Source: CANKBT01 sp038236005
GTDB taxonomy: Bacteria > Actinomycetota > Actinomycetes > Mycobacteriales > SCTD01
Direction of reading: 5' to 3'
Assembly: GCA_038236005.1 (NCBI GenBank)
Contig: JBBSTI010000093.1
Location: 1-13,828, forward strand
Length of the DNA: 13,828 nt
In this document: piece after piece, positions 6,484 through 13,057 of the stretch
How positions within the stretch are numbered: the first letter of the stretch is position 1
How the letters are laid out: the number at the start of each line of letters is the position of its first letter
Notes under the pieces: model-generated
Databases searched by the model: none
What the model was told of the DNA's origin: nothing
What the model saw: only the letters and a program-made list of their open reading frames with translations
Program-made: the position numbers and the translations under genes

Positions 6484-8102
6484 CATCCCCCGACCCCACA
6501 TCCCCCGGACCCACCGCCGCACATCCCGACCTCGTCCCCGTGCGACGCGCGCTGGTCAGCGTGTACGACAAGACCGGCCTCGTCGAGCTCGGTCAGGGCC
6601 TGGCGGCCGCGGGCGTCGAGATCGTCTCGACCGGCTCCACCGCCGCCCGGCTGCGCGAGGCCGGTGTGGCCGTGACCGCCGTCGACGCGCTGACCGGCTT
6701 CCCAGAGTGCCTGGACGGCCGGGTCAAGACGCTGCACCCCCGCGTGCACGCCGGGATCCTCGCCGACCGACGGCTGCCCTCGCACGTGCAGCAGCTCGAG
6801 GACCTGGACATCGCGCCGTTCGACCTGGTCGTCGTCAACCTCTATCCGTTCACCGAGACCGTCGAGTCCGGGGCCTCGAGCGAGGCGTGCGTCGAGCAGA
6901 TCGACATCGGTGGCCCGACGATGGTGCGGGCCGCGGCCAAGAACCACCCGTCGGTGACCGTCGTCGTCTCGCCGGCCGGCTATCCCGCGCTGCTCGGTGC
7001 GGTGGAGGAGGGCGGGACCACGCTCGCCGAGCGTCGCCGTCTCGCCGGGCTCGCCTTCGCGCACACCGCGGCCTACGACGTCGCGGTCGCCTCCTGGTTC
7101 GCCGCGGGCTACGGACCCTCCGACAAGGAGGTGTTCCCGGCCTTCCTCGGTGCTACCTATACCCGCGCTGAGGTGCTGCGTTACGGGGAGAACCCGCACC
7201 AGGCCGCGGCGCTCTACCGGATGCCCGGCCAGGAGACCGCCCTCGGCGACCGGCCGCGCGGCAACACCCTCGCCTCTGCCCGCCAGCTGCACGGCAAGGC
7301 AATGTCCTACAACAACTCCGTCGACACCGACGCGGCGTTGCGGGCAGCGCACGACCACGGTGACCGGGTCACCGTGGCCGTCATCAAGCACGCCAACCCG
7401 TGCGGGATCGCGGTCGGCGCGGACGTCGCCGACGCCCACGCCAAGGCGCACGCCTGCGACCCCGTGTCGGCCTTCGGCGGTGTGATCGCGACCAACATGC
7501 CGGTGTCGCTCGCGATGGCCGAGCAGGTCGCCGAGGTGTTCACCGAGGTGATCGTCGCGCCGTCCTACGAGGACGGCGCTGTCGAGCTGCTGTCGAAGAA
7601 GCCGTCGATCCGCATCCTGCAGACCGCTCGCCGGGCGTCTCGGGACCCCGAGATCCGGCAGGTCGACGGCGGGCTGCTGGTCCAGCAGGTCGATGCCCTG
7701 GACGCTCCCGGCGACGACCCGTCGACCTGGACGCGGGCCTGCGGGCCTGCCGTCCCGGACCTTGCGGACCTTGCCTTCGCCTGGCGGGCGGTGCGCGCGC
7801 CCAAGTCAAACGCGATCCTGCTGGCCCCTGGCGGGGCGCCCGTCGGGGTGGGGATGGGCCTGGTCAACCGGGTCGCCGCCGCGCGGCTCGCGGTCTCGCG
7901 AGCCGGGACGAGAGCCTACGGTGCCGTCGCGGCCTCCGACGCCTTCTTCCCGTTCGCCGACGGCCTGCAGGTCCTGCTCGACGCCGGGGTCTCGGCTGTC
8001 GTGCAGCCGGGAGGTTCCGTCCGCGACCCCGAGGTCATCGCGGCCGCCGAGGCCGCCGGGGTCACGATGTATCTCACCGGGACCCGGCACTTCGCGCACT
8101 GA
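6480..8102 (+). CDS. purH: AICAR transformylase / IMP cyclohydrolase
   Basis: This 540-residue bifunctional enzyme catalyses the last two steps of IMP synthesis, formylating AICAR with 10-formyl-tetrahydrofolate and closing the ring. The N-terminal cyclohydrolase (about 20-220, MGS-like fold) shows ALVSVYDKTGL, STGSTA, DGRVKTLHP, VVNLYPF and DIGGPTMVRAAAKNH. The C-terminal transformylase shows RYGENPHQAAALY, LHGKAMSYNN, Lys303-His304 in IKHANPCG, DPVSAFGG, APKSNAI, DAFFPFADGL and the usual RHFAH end. The GTG at 6480 overlaps the purN stop and has AGGAG at 6471-6475. About 20 extra N-terminal residues (Pro/Ser/Thr-rich) are common in actinobacteria. In the GMGQxxR-type motif the usual Gln is Leu (GMGLVNR, 458-464). 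It converges with the minus-strand 2H-phosphoesterase gene, 18 bases away. Confidence 0.98.
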   Translation: MTSPDPTSPGPTAAHPDLVPVRRALVSVYDKTGLVELGQGLAAAGVEIVSTGSTAARLREAGVAVTAVDALTGFPECLDGRVKTLHPRVHAGILADRRLPSHVQQLEDLDIAPFDLVVVNLYPFTETVESGASSEACVEQIDIGGPTMVRAAAKNHPSVTVVVSPAGYPALLGAVEEGGTTLAERRRLAGLAFAHTAAYDVAVASWFAAGYGPSDKEVFPAFLGATYTRAEVLRYGENPHQAAALYRMPGQETALGDRPRGNTLASARQLHGKAMSYNNSVDTDAALRAAHDHGDRVTVAVIKHANPCGIAVGADVADAHAKAHACDPVSAFGGVIATNMPVSLAMAEQVAEVFTEVIVAPSYEDGAVELLSKKPSIRILQTARRASRDPEIRQVDGGLLVQQVDALDAPGDDPSTWTRACGPAVPDLADLAFAWRAVRAPKSNAILLAPGGAPVGVGMGLVNRVAAARLAVSRAGTRAYGAVAASDAFFPFADGLQVLLDAGVSAVVQPGGSVRDPEVIAAAEAAGVTMYLTGTRHFAH

Positions 8103-8120
8103 CTCGGGCTCGCGGGCGGT

Positions 8121-8699
8121 TCACCCGAGCGGCAGTCGGGCGACCGCCCGCCAGCTCGTCGCGGCCCGGCTGCCGGCGATCAGCAGCGCGTGGTCGATCT
8201 GCGCCTCGATCGGCAGCGCGCCGCTGACGGCGAGCTCGGCGTCCCGGAGCGCGGCCGGGCTGCCGTGGCGCCGTTCGCCGACGGTGACGTGCGGGACGAC
8301 CTCGGTGAACGCTCCTGCGTACGGGGGATGGGTCGGGAACGCGCCGTGCACGACCTCGGTGAGCGCGCGGAACGGCTCCGCTGGCTCGGGGTCCAGCCAG
8401 AGCACCTCCTCCCCGAACCACGCGGTCCGGGTGAAGCGGCAGCCGAACGCCGGGACCGTCGCCACGGCCCGGGTCAGCGTGTCCAGGACGTCGTCGGTGA
8501 CCTGCCCGGGGTCCAGGAACGGGAAGAGCACGCTCACGTGCGCGGGCACCCCCCACGACGCGGCGACGTCGAGCTGACGTCTGAGGTGACCGACCACCGG
8601 CTCCGCCTCCGGCACAGGAACGATCACGGCGGTCAGCGTCGGTCGAGGCCTGTCGGGCGCCGGTCGGAGATCCACGGCCCCACGATGCTGCTCATCCAT
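8121..8699 (-). CDS. 2H-phosphoesterase (2'-5' RNA ligase/LigT-like) protein
   Basis: This 192-residue protein carries the two HxS/T motifs that define the 2H superfamily: His54-Val-Ser56 in PAHVSVLFPF, and His137-Val-Thr139 in PHVTVGE. They lie about 83 residues apart, as in single-domain LigT-like proteins. Members open or form 2',5' or 2',3'-cyclic phosphate bonds in RNA or small nucleotides; the substrate here is unknown. TLTAVIVPVPEAEPVVG near residue 21 and WLDPEPAEPFRAL near 101 are typical of the actinobacterial branch. The ATG at 8699 is chosen although no clear Shine-Dalgarno precedes it; a GTG at 8675 would remove eight residues. It is the last gene of the minus-strand block, 100 bases after the phytochrome gene, and may be its fourth member or have its own promoter. 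Confidence 0.88.
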   Translation of the reverse strand: MDEQHRGAVDLRPAPDRPRPTLTAVIVPVPEAEPVVGHLRRQLDVAASWGVPAHVSVLFPFLDPGQVTDDVLDTLTRAVATVPAFGCRFTRTAWFGEEVLWLDPEPAEPFRALTEVVHGAFPTHPPYAGAFTEVVPHVTVGERRHGSPAALRDAELAVSGALPIEAQIDHALLIAGSRAATSWRAVARLPLG

Positions 8700-8722
8700 G
8701 ATCAAGAGCGCGTAGCGGCCGC

Positions 8723-8738
8723 GACACGCCGGAGTGTC
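8723..8738. other. Small hairpin between bphP and the 2H-phosphoesterase gene
   Basis: GACAC (8723-8727) and GTGTC (8734-8738) form a 5-bp stem with a 6-base loop in the 100-base gap. There is no T-run. It might weakly attenuate transcription from the phytochrome operon or be part of the start region of the next gene. The evidence is only the inverted repeat. Confidence 0.2.
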
Positions 8739-8799
8739 CCTGCGCCTTGTCCCTGACGGTGATGAGGAGCGGGTCAGAGCCTTGCGTACGGTCGCGCGG

Positions 8800-11715
8800 C
8801 TACCCCTGGGTGAGCAGGCGGTCGACCTCAGCGGCCGGCATCGGACGGCCCAGCAGATAGCCCTGGACGAGGTCGCAGCCAAGGCGGCGCACGGTGGCGA
8901 GCTGCTCCTCGGTCTCGACGCCCTCGGCGAGGGCCTCCAGGCCGAGCTGGTGCGCCAGGCCCACGATCGAGGCCACCACCGTGGCGTCGGCGGTTCGGGC
9001 GGGAAGGCCGCTGATGAAGGCCCGGTCGATCTTGACCTCGTCGACGGGCAGCTGGGTGAGGTAGGCCAGCGAGGAGAAGCCGGTGCCGAAGTCGTCGATC
9101 GACAACCGCACGCCGTGGTCGCGCATCGTGGTGAAGAAGTGTCGGGCAGGCGCGTCGTCGACGACCAGCGCGCTCTCGGTGATCTCCAGGCACAGGGCAT
9201 GGGCGGGGACGTCGTGGCGGCTGAGGGCGTCGGCGATCATGCGTTCCAGGGACGCGTGGGTCACCAGGCTCGGAGCGATGTTCACCGCGAGGGTGAGATC
9301 AAGCTCGGGGCGGCGCGCGCGCCAGCCGGCCAGCGCCGAGAGTCCCGTGGACAGGGCCCAGTCGGTGAGCGCGCCGATCAGGCCGGTGGCCTCGGCGACC
9401 GGGATGAACTCGATCGGGGGCACCATGCCGCGTCCGGGCAGCGGCCAGCGGGAGAGCGCTTCGAAGCCGCGCAGCTCGCCGGCGATCGTGTGGACGGGCT
9501 GGAAGTGCAGCTCGAGCTCGCCCTGTTCGAGCGCGGGTCGTAGGCGGGTCTCGATCTCGACCCGCCGCAGGGTGATGGCACGCAGCTCAGGGGTGAAGGG
9601 GGCGCAGGCGTTACGGCCGCCGTTCTTGGCGCGGTACATCGCGGTGTCGGCGTCGCGGAGCAGCTCGGCCGGGGTGACGGACGGGTCTGCGACGGCGACG
9701 CCGACGCTGACGGTCGTCACCGCCTCGGCGCCCTCGAGGTCGAACGGCGCCTGGAAGACGGCGACCACGCGTTCGGCGAACCGCTCGGCCGCTTCCGGGC
9801 TGATGCTCTCGCAGAGCACGACGAACTCGTCCCCACCGATGCGGGCGACCGTGTCGGTGTCGCGGCTGGCCAGGACCAAGCGCTGGGCGGCCTGGCGCAG
9901 CAGGCTGTCACCGACGGCGTGCCCGAGCGAGTCGTTGACCAGCTTGAAGTGGTCGAGGTCGACGAACAGGAGCGCCACGTGCCGGCCACGGGGATGCGAC
10001 CGGGCGAACGCCTGCTCCAGCCGGTCCGCCAGCAGGGCGCGGTTGGGCAGACCGGTCAGGTCGTCGTGGAGCGCGAAGTGTGCGAGCCGGTCGCGGGCGC
10101 GGGCGAGCAGCAGCTCGGGGACGGTGTCGGCGAAGCTCTTCGCCGTCTCGATCTCGGCCTCCAGCCACGGCCGGCAGTGACCGCGGACCTCGTGCGCCCA
10201 GGCGGCGAAAGACTCGCGTGGGCCGAGCTGAGCAAAGCCGTCCTCACCGGGCTTGGCGTACGGGTCGCCGGTCATCGGCTTGTCCGGGTCCCCGCCCCAG
10301 GTCGTGGTGTGCAGCAGCTCCTCGCGGAACCACATCACGAAGTCCTGATAGCGCGCCGACAGGGGAACGGCGAGCACGCCAGCATGCGTCCGGTGCTCCG
10401 TCAGGTCCGTCGGGTCCGTCAGGTCCGACGGCTCGCTGAGATCCCGCGGCAGCGACTCGCAGACAAAGCTCTGCGCGTCTCGGTCGTCGCTGCGCAGGCG
10501 GACGAGCAGAGCCTCGACCGTCGCTGCGGGCGGCACCGAGCCGAGCACGACGGTGCGCCCGTCGATCCGGGCGACCATGCCGTCGGCCGCGGTCAGCGCC
10601 AGCGGGGAGGGGGCACCGTCGACCAGCGCGTCGGCCAGCGACGGGGCGCCGGACATCCGCGTCACCAGCTGGGACTCCAGCTCTGCCAGGCGCACCTGAT
10701 AGCGGTCGCGCTCGTGGCCCTCCTCCGCCACCACCAGCAGCGAGAACATCTGCCCGAGCAGCCGGCATGCCGCCCGCAGCTGCGCCCCGACCAGCTTGGG
10801 GGAGCCATGGTGGCAGACGAGCATCCCCCACAGCCGGGTGCCGCGCATGAGCGAGATCGTGAGCGTCGCCTGCACGCCCATGTTGCGGAGATAGGCCAGG
10901 TGGAACGGCGAGACGCTGCGCAGCCCCGCACAGCTCAGGTCGAGCGGCGCATCCTCGGCGTCCGTCGGGTCGCCGAGCAGCGGCACCGGCGTGTAGTCGA
11001 CGTCGGCGATGACGCGCAGGTGGTTGAGCAGGTAGAGCTTGCGCGCCTGACGGGGGATGTCTGAGGCCGGGTAGTGCAGCCCGAGGTAGGGCTCCAGGCC
11101 GGGCTCGAGGGCCTCGGCGACGATCTCGCCGTGCTCGTCGGGATGAAAGCGATAGACCATCACCCGCGCATAGCCGGTCAGCCGCCGGACCTCGGTGACC
11201 GCGGCCTCGCAGATGGCGCGCGCACCCTCGGCGCTCTGCAGCGCTTCCATCGAGTGGCGGACGTCCTCGAACAACGTCGACATGGTCGGCGCGCTCTGGT
11301 CAGCCGGCTCGAGCTCGACGACGACGAGCCCGGCGATCCGGTGCCACGTCACCGCGAAGGCGTCGTCGGTGAGGCCGGCGGCGACGTGCACGAGGAGCGG
11401 GTCGCTGCCGCTCGCGCGCGGGTCGCCCAGCGCTTCCTGCAGCCGCTCGGCCGGTTCGGTGCCGAGCGCAAGGGACAGCGGGGCTCCGACCAGCACCGAG
11501 GGGTCGATCCCGAGGTGCGTCGCGCTGTTGGCGCTCACCCGGCGGATGGTGAGGTCGGTCTCGCGGACCGCCAGCAGCACGCCGTGCGGCTGGATCGCCC
11601 CTGGCAGGTGGATCGGCTCGCGGTCGCAGGTGGTCAGGTCGGCGGCCTCGTCGGGCGACAGGAAGTCCACGACGTCGTGGCCAGGGTCCAGCTCGTGCGA
11701 TCCAAGCTCGGTCAT
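8800..11715 (-). CDS. bphP: Bacteriophytochrome with GGDEF and EAL output domains
   Basis: This 971-residue red/far-red photoreceptor should control cyclic-di-GMP. The PAS domain (about 25-135) has Cys30 in TTCDREPIHLPG, the position of the biliverdin-binding cysteine (Cys24 in D. radiodurans BphP). GAF (about 150-330) has PASDIP with Asp219, plus His272 and His302, matching Asp207, His260 and His290 there. PHY (about 345-525) has the tongue motif PRESF (499-503). GGDEF (about 545-710) has an intact GGDEF at 627-631 and an RxxD inhibitory site (618-621) five residues before it. EAL (about 725-965) has EAL at 752-754, Asn812, ITES (845-848), DDFG (874-877), Lys895, EGVE (931-934) and Gln951, so both enzymatic activities look possible. 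The ATG at 11715 overlaps the bphO stop (ATGA), with GGAGG 10 bases upstream. There is no histidine-kinase domain. Confidence 0.97.
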   Translation of the reverse strand: MTELGSHELDPGHDVVDFLSPDEAADLTTCDREPIHLPGAIQPHGVLLAVRETDLTIRRVSANSATHLGIDPSVLVGAPLSLALGTEPAERLQEALGDPRASGSDPLLVHVAAGLTDDAFAVTWHRIAGLVVVELEPADQSAPTMSTLFEDVRHSMEALQSAEGARAICEAAVTEVRRLTGYARVMVYRFHPDEHGEIVAEALEPGLEPYLGLHYPASDIPRQARKLYLLNHLRVIADVDYTPVPLLGDPTDAEDAPLDLSCAGLRSVSPFHLAYLRNMGVQATLTISLMRGTRLWGMLVCHHGSPKLVGAQLRAACRLLGQMFSLLVVAEEGHERDRYQVRLAELESQLVTRMSGAPSLADALVDGAPSPLALTAADGMVARIDGRTVVLGSVPPAATVEALLVRLRSDDRDAQSFVCESLPRDLSEPSDLTDPTDLTEHRTHAGVLAVPLSARYQDFVMWFREELLHTTTWGGDPDKPMTGDPYAKPGEDGFAQLGPRESFAAWAHEVRGHCRPWLEAEIETAKSFADTVPELLLARARDRLAHFALHDDLTGLPNRALLADRLEQAFARSHPRGRHVALLFVDLDHFKLVNDSLGHAVGDSLLRQAAQRLVLASRDTDTVARIGGDEFVVLCESISPEAAERFAERVVAVFQAPFDLEGAEAVTTVSVGVAVADPSVTPAELLRDADTAMYRAKNGGRNACAPFTPELRAITLRRVEIETRLRPALEQGELELHFQPVHTIAGELRGFEALSRWPLPGRGMVPPIEFIPVAEATGLIGALTDWALSTGLSALAGWRARRPELDLTLAVNIAPSLVTHASLERMIADALSRHDVPAHALCLEITESALVVDDAPARHFFTTMRDHGVRLSIDDFGTGFSSLAYLTQLPVDEVKIDRAFISGLPARTADATVVASIVGLAHQLGLEALAEGVETEEQLATVRRLGCDLVQGYLLGRPMPAAEVDRLLTQG
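10397..10432. repeat. In-frame 18-bp tandem repeat in the PHY-domain coding region
   Basis: Two adjacent 18-base units (10397-10414 and 10415-10432) agree at 16 of 18 positions, including the first 13 (TCCGTCAGGTCCG). On the coding (minus) strand they give a Ser/Asp/Leu/Thr/Pro-rich loop, about residues 428-440 (SDLTDPTDLTE). Being a multiple of three, copy-number changes would keep the frame. Confidence 0.8.
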
Positions 11716-12422
11716 CGCCGGGGCGCCTCCTGCTCGAGCCAGGCTCCCAGCGCGTCGAAGGTCTCCTGGGCAGCCGCAACCACCGTAGGCCGAATCGCGG
11801 AGTCGGCTGCGCCGAACGCGTCCAGGGCGGCTTGCAGCGTCCGCCAGTCGGCGCTCAGCGCGACCCGGCCGGCGCTGGCGAAAAAGCCCACCGGGACGTC
11901 GTCCCCGAGCGTGCGACGGGCCTGCCGGGCGACGATCTGCCCGCCGAGCGCCGAGCCCTCCAGCACGTAGAGGCACCCCAGCGCCTGCGCGAGCGAGGCG
12001 AACGCCGGCGGGGTCATGACCCGCGCGGACCGGCCACCGTCCCAGCCCAGTCGACCGAGGTCCTCGTCCAGCCGCGCCGCCCGGCAGCGGGCGCGCACGT
12101 CCACGACCGGCGACAGCCGGTCCCAGCCCGGCACGTCCACCAGTGCTGTCTCGAGCGGGCGGTAGAAGCCGCGCAGCGCCAGCAGCAGCGCGGCGTACGT
12201 CCCCCGACCGGTCAGCCGCTCGTCCAGAGCGAAGGCGAGCTCCGCAGCAACGTGCGCCGCACGGGTCTGCTCGCGCAGCTGCGCCGACAGGCCGCACGCC
12301 ATCGAGGGGGCTGCCCGGCGCGGTGCGCGTCGGAGGCGAGCAGGTTCGATGGTGATCGGCACGCCTGGTACATCGGCCGTCTGTTGGCCCGCTTGACCCT
12401 CAGCCATGGCCGGTCCGGTCAC
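11712..12422 (-). CDS. bphO: Heme oxygenase of the BphO type (biliverdin-producing)
   Basis: This 236-residue protein should cleave heme to biliverdin, the chromophore for the phytochrome encoded just downstream. The family signature LREQTRAAH puts the proximal heme ligand at His57. The second conserved stretch, LYVLEGSALGGQIV (151-164), corresponds to the distal helix with its Gly-rich bend. The fold is all-helical, with AAAQETFDALGAWLE at the C-terminus. Typical BphO proteins are about 190-200 residues, so the first 40 (ending RRAPRRAAPS) are an extension or the true start is Met6 (12407) or Met41 (12302). The GTG at 12422 is kept because it overlaps the methyltransferase stop by four bases (GTGA). 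The gene then overlaps bphP by four bases (ATGA), strong evidence for a coupled operon. Identification rests on motifs plus context. Confidence 0.9.
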   Translation of the reverse strand: MTGPAMAEGQAGQQTADVPGVPITIEPARLRRAPRRAAPSMACGLSAQLREQTRAAHVAAELAFALDERLTGRGTYAALLLALRGFYRPLETALVDVPGWDRLSPVVDVRARCRAARLDEDLGRLGWDGGRSARVMTPPAFASLAQALGCLYVLEGSALGGQIVARQARRTLGDDVPVGFFASAGRVALSADWRTLQAALDAFGAADSAIRPTVVAAAQETFDALGAWLEQEAPRR

Positions 12423-13039
12423 CAGCGCGTGGCCCAGACGGCCCAGAGCGGGTCGGAACGCCAGCCGCCCCGTACGCGCTGGTCGGTGTGCGGCTCGGCG
12501 AACAGCCCCGTCGCGCGGTGATAGGCAGCGACCAGGCCCGGTCGCTCGGGCTCGGCGGCGGCCTGCCAGCCGCGCACGGCCTTGGTGGGGAACATCCGGT
12601 TGGAGAAGGTGCAGACCGACAGCCCGCCGGGCCGGAGCACCCGGGCGACCTCAGCGAGCACCGCGACCGGGTCGGTGAGGTAGTCGATCGACACGCAGTT
12701 GACGACGGCGTCGAACGAGGCGTCCGCATACGGCAGCGTCGGGTCGCCGTTGAGGTCGTGCACGGTGCGTACCGAGGCGAAAGGGTTAGCGTCCAGCTCG
12801 GCCTGGTTGAGCCCGAGGGCGGTCAGGGACGCGGGCGGCGTACGGAAGTGCGAGACCCACGAGCTCATCAGGTCCAGCACGTCGCCGGTGATCCCCAGCT
12901 CGTCGTACAACGCCCCGACGGCGGCGATCGCGCCGTCGTCGAGGTGGGTGACCAGGCGGGGGAGGGCGTAGAAGTCGGTGTCGGCAGACGGGTCGGCGCG
13001 GTCGAAGAAGCCAGGCGGGAAGGCATCGGGAGGGCTCAC
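12419..13039 (-). CDS. SAM-dependent methyltransferase-like protein, function unknown
   Basis: This 206-residue class I methyltransferase-like protein is the first gene of the phytochrome operon. After FFDRADPSADTDFYALPRLV (11-30), the first Rossmann strand reads VLDLMSSWVSHF (54-65) instead of the usual VLDLGxGxG, a form I recognise from an uncharacterised family also seen in other bacteria and plants. Later strands are normal: HDLNGDPTLPYADASFDAV (94-112), NCVSIDYLTDP, RVLRPGGL (133-140) and FSNRMFPTKAV (145-155). The substrate is unknown. The GTG at 13039 gives the usual family N-terminus; it lies 19 bases from the folD GTG on the other strand, so the two promoters must overlap. The stop overlaps bphO by four bases, implying joint expression with the biliverdin/phytochrome pair. 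Confidence 0.87.
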   Translation of the reverse strand: MSPPDAFPPGFFDRADPSADTDFYALPRLVTHLDDGAIAAVGALYDELGITGDVLDLMSSWVSHFRTPPASLTALGLNQAELDANPFASVRTVHDLNGDPTLPYADASFDAVVNCVSIDYLTDPVAVLAEVARVLRPGGLSVCTFSNRMFPTKAVRGWQAAAEPERPGLVAAYHRATGLFAEPHTDQRVRGGWRSDPLWAVWATRW

Positions 13040-13045
13040 CCGGTC

Positions 13046-13051
13046 TAGGGT
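13046..13051 (+). promoter_or_regulatory. -10 element for leaderless folD
   Basis: TAGGGT ends 6 bases before the folD GTG at 13058, and no Shine-Dalgarno lies between, so folD is probably leaderless. The hexamer sits inside the 18-base gap to the divergent methyltransferase start, so any regulator binding here would affect both directions. Confidence 0.55.
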
Positions 13052-13057
13052 GCCCGG

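Noticed and set aside
5991..7451. 486-codon minus-strand frame opposite purN and purH
   Set aside because: Shadow of two certain enzyme genes; low-complexity composition.
8103..8129. CTCGGG ... CCCGAG inverted repeat between purH and the 2H-phosphoesterase gene as a terminator
   Set aside because: Only 6 bp with a 15-base loop, partly inside the phosphoesterase coding end; easily chance in GC-rich DNA.
9083..10180. Plus-strand frame opposite the GGDEF-EAL region
   Set aside because: Ser/Arg/Pro-rich reverse-frame composition; the opposite strand has every GGDEF and EAL motif.
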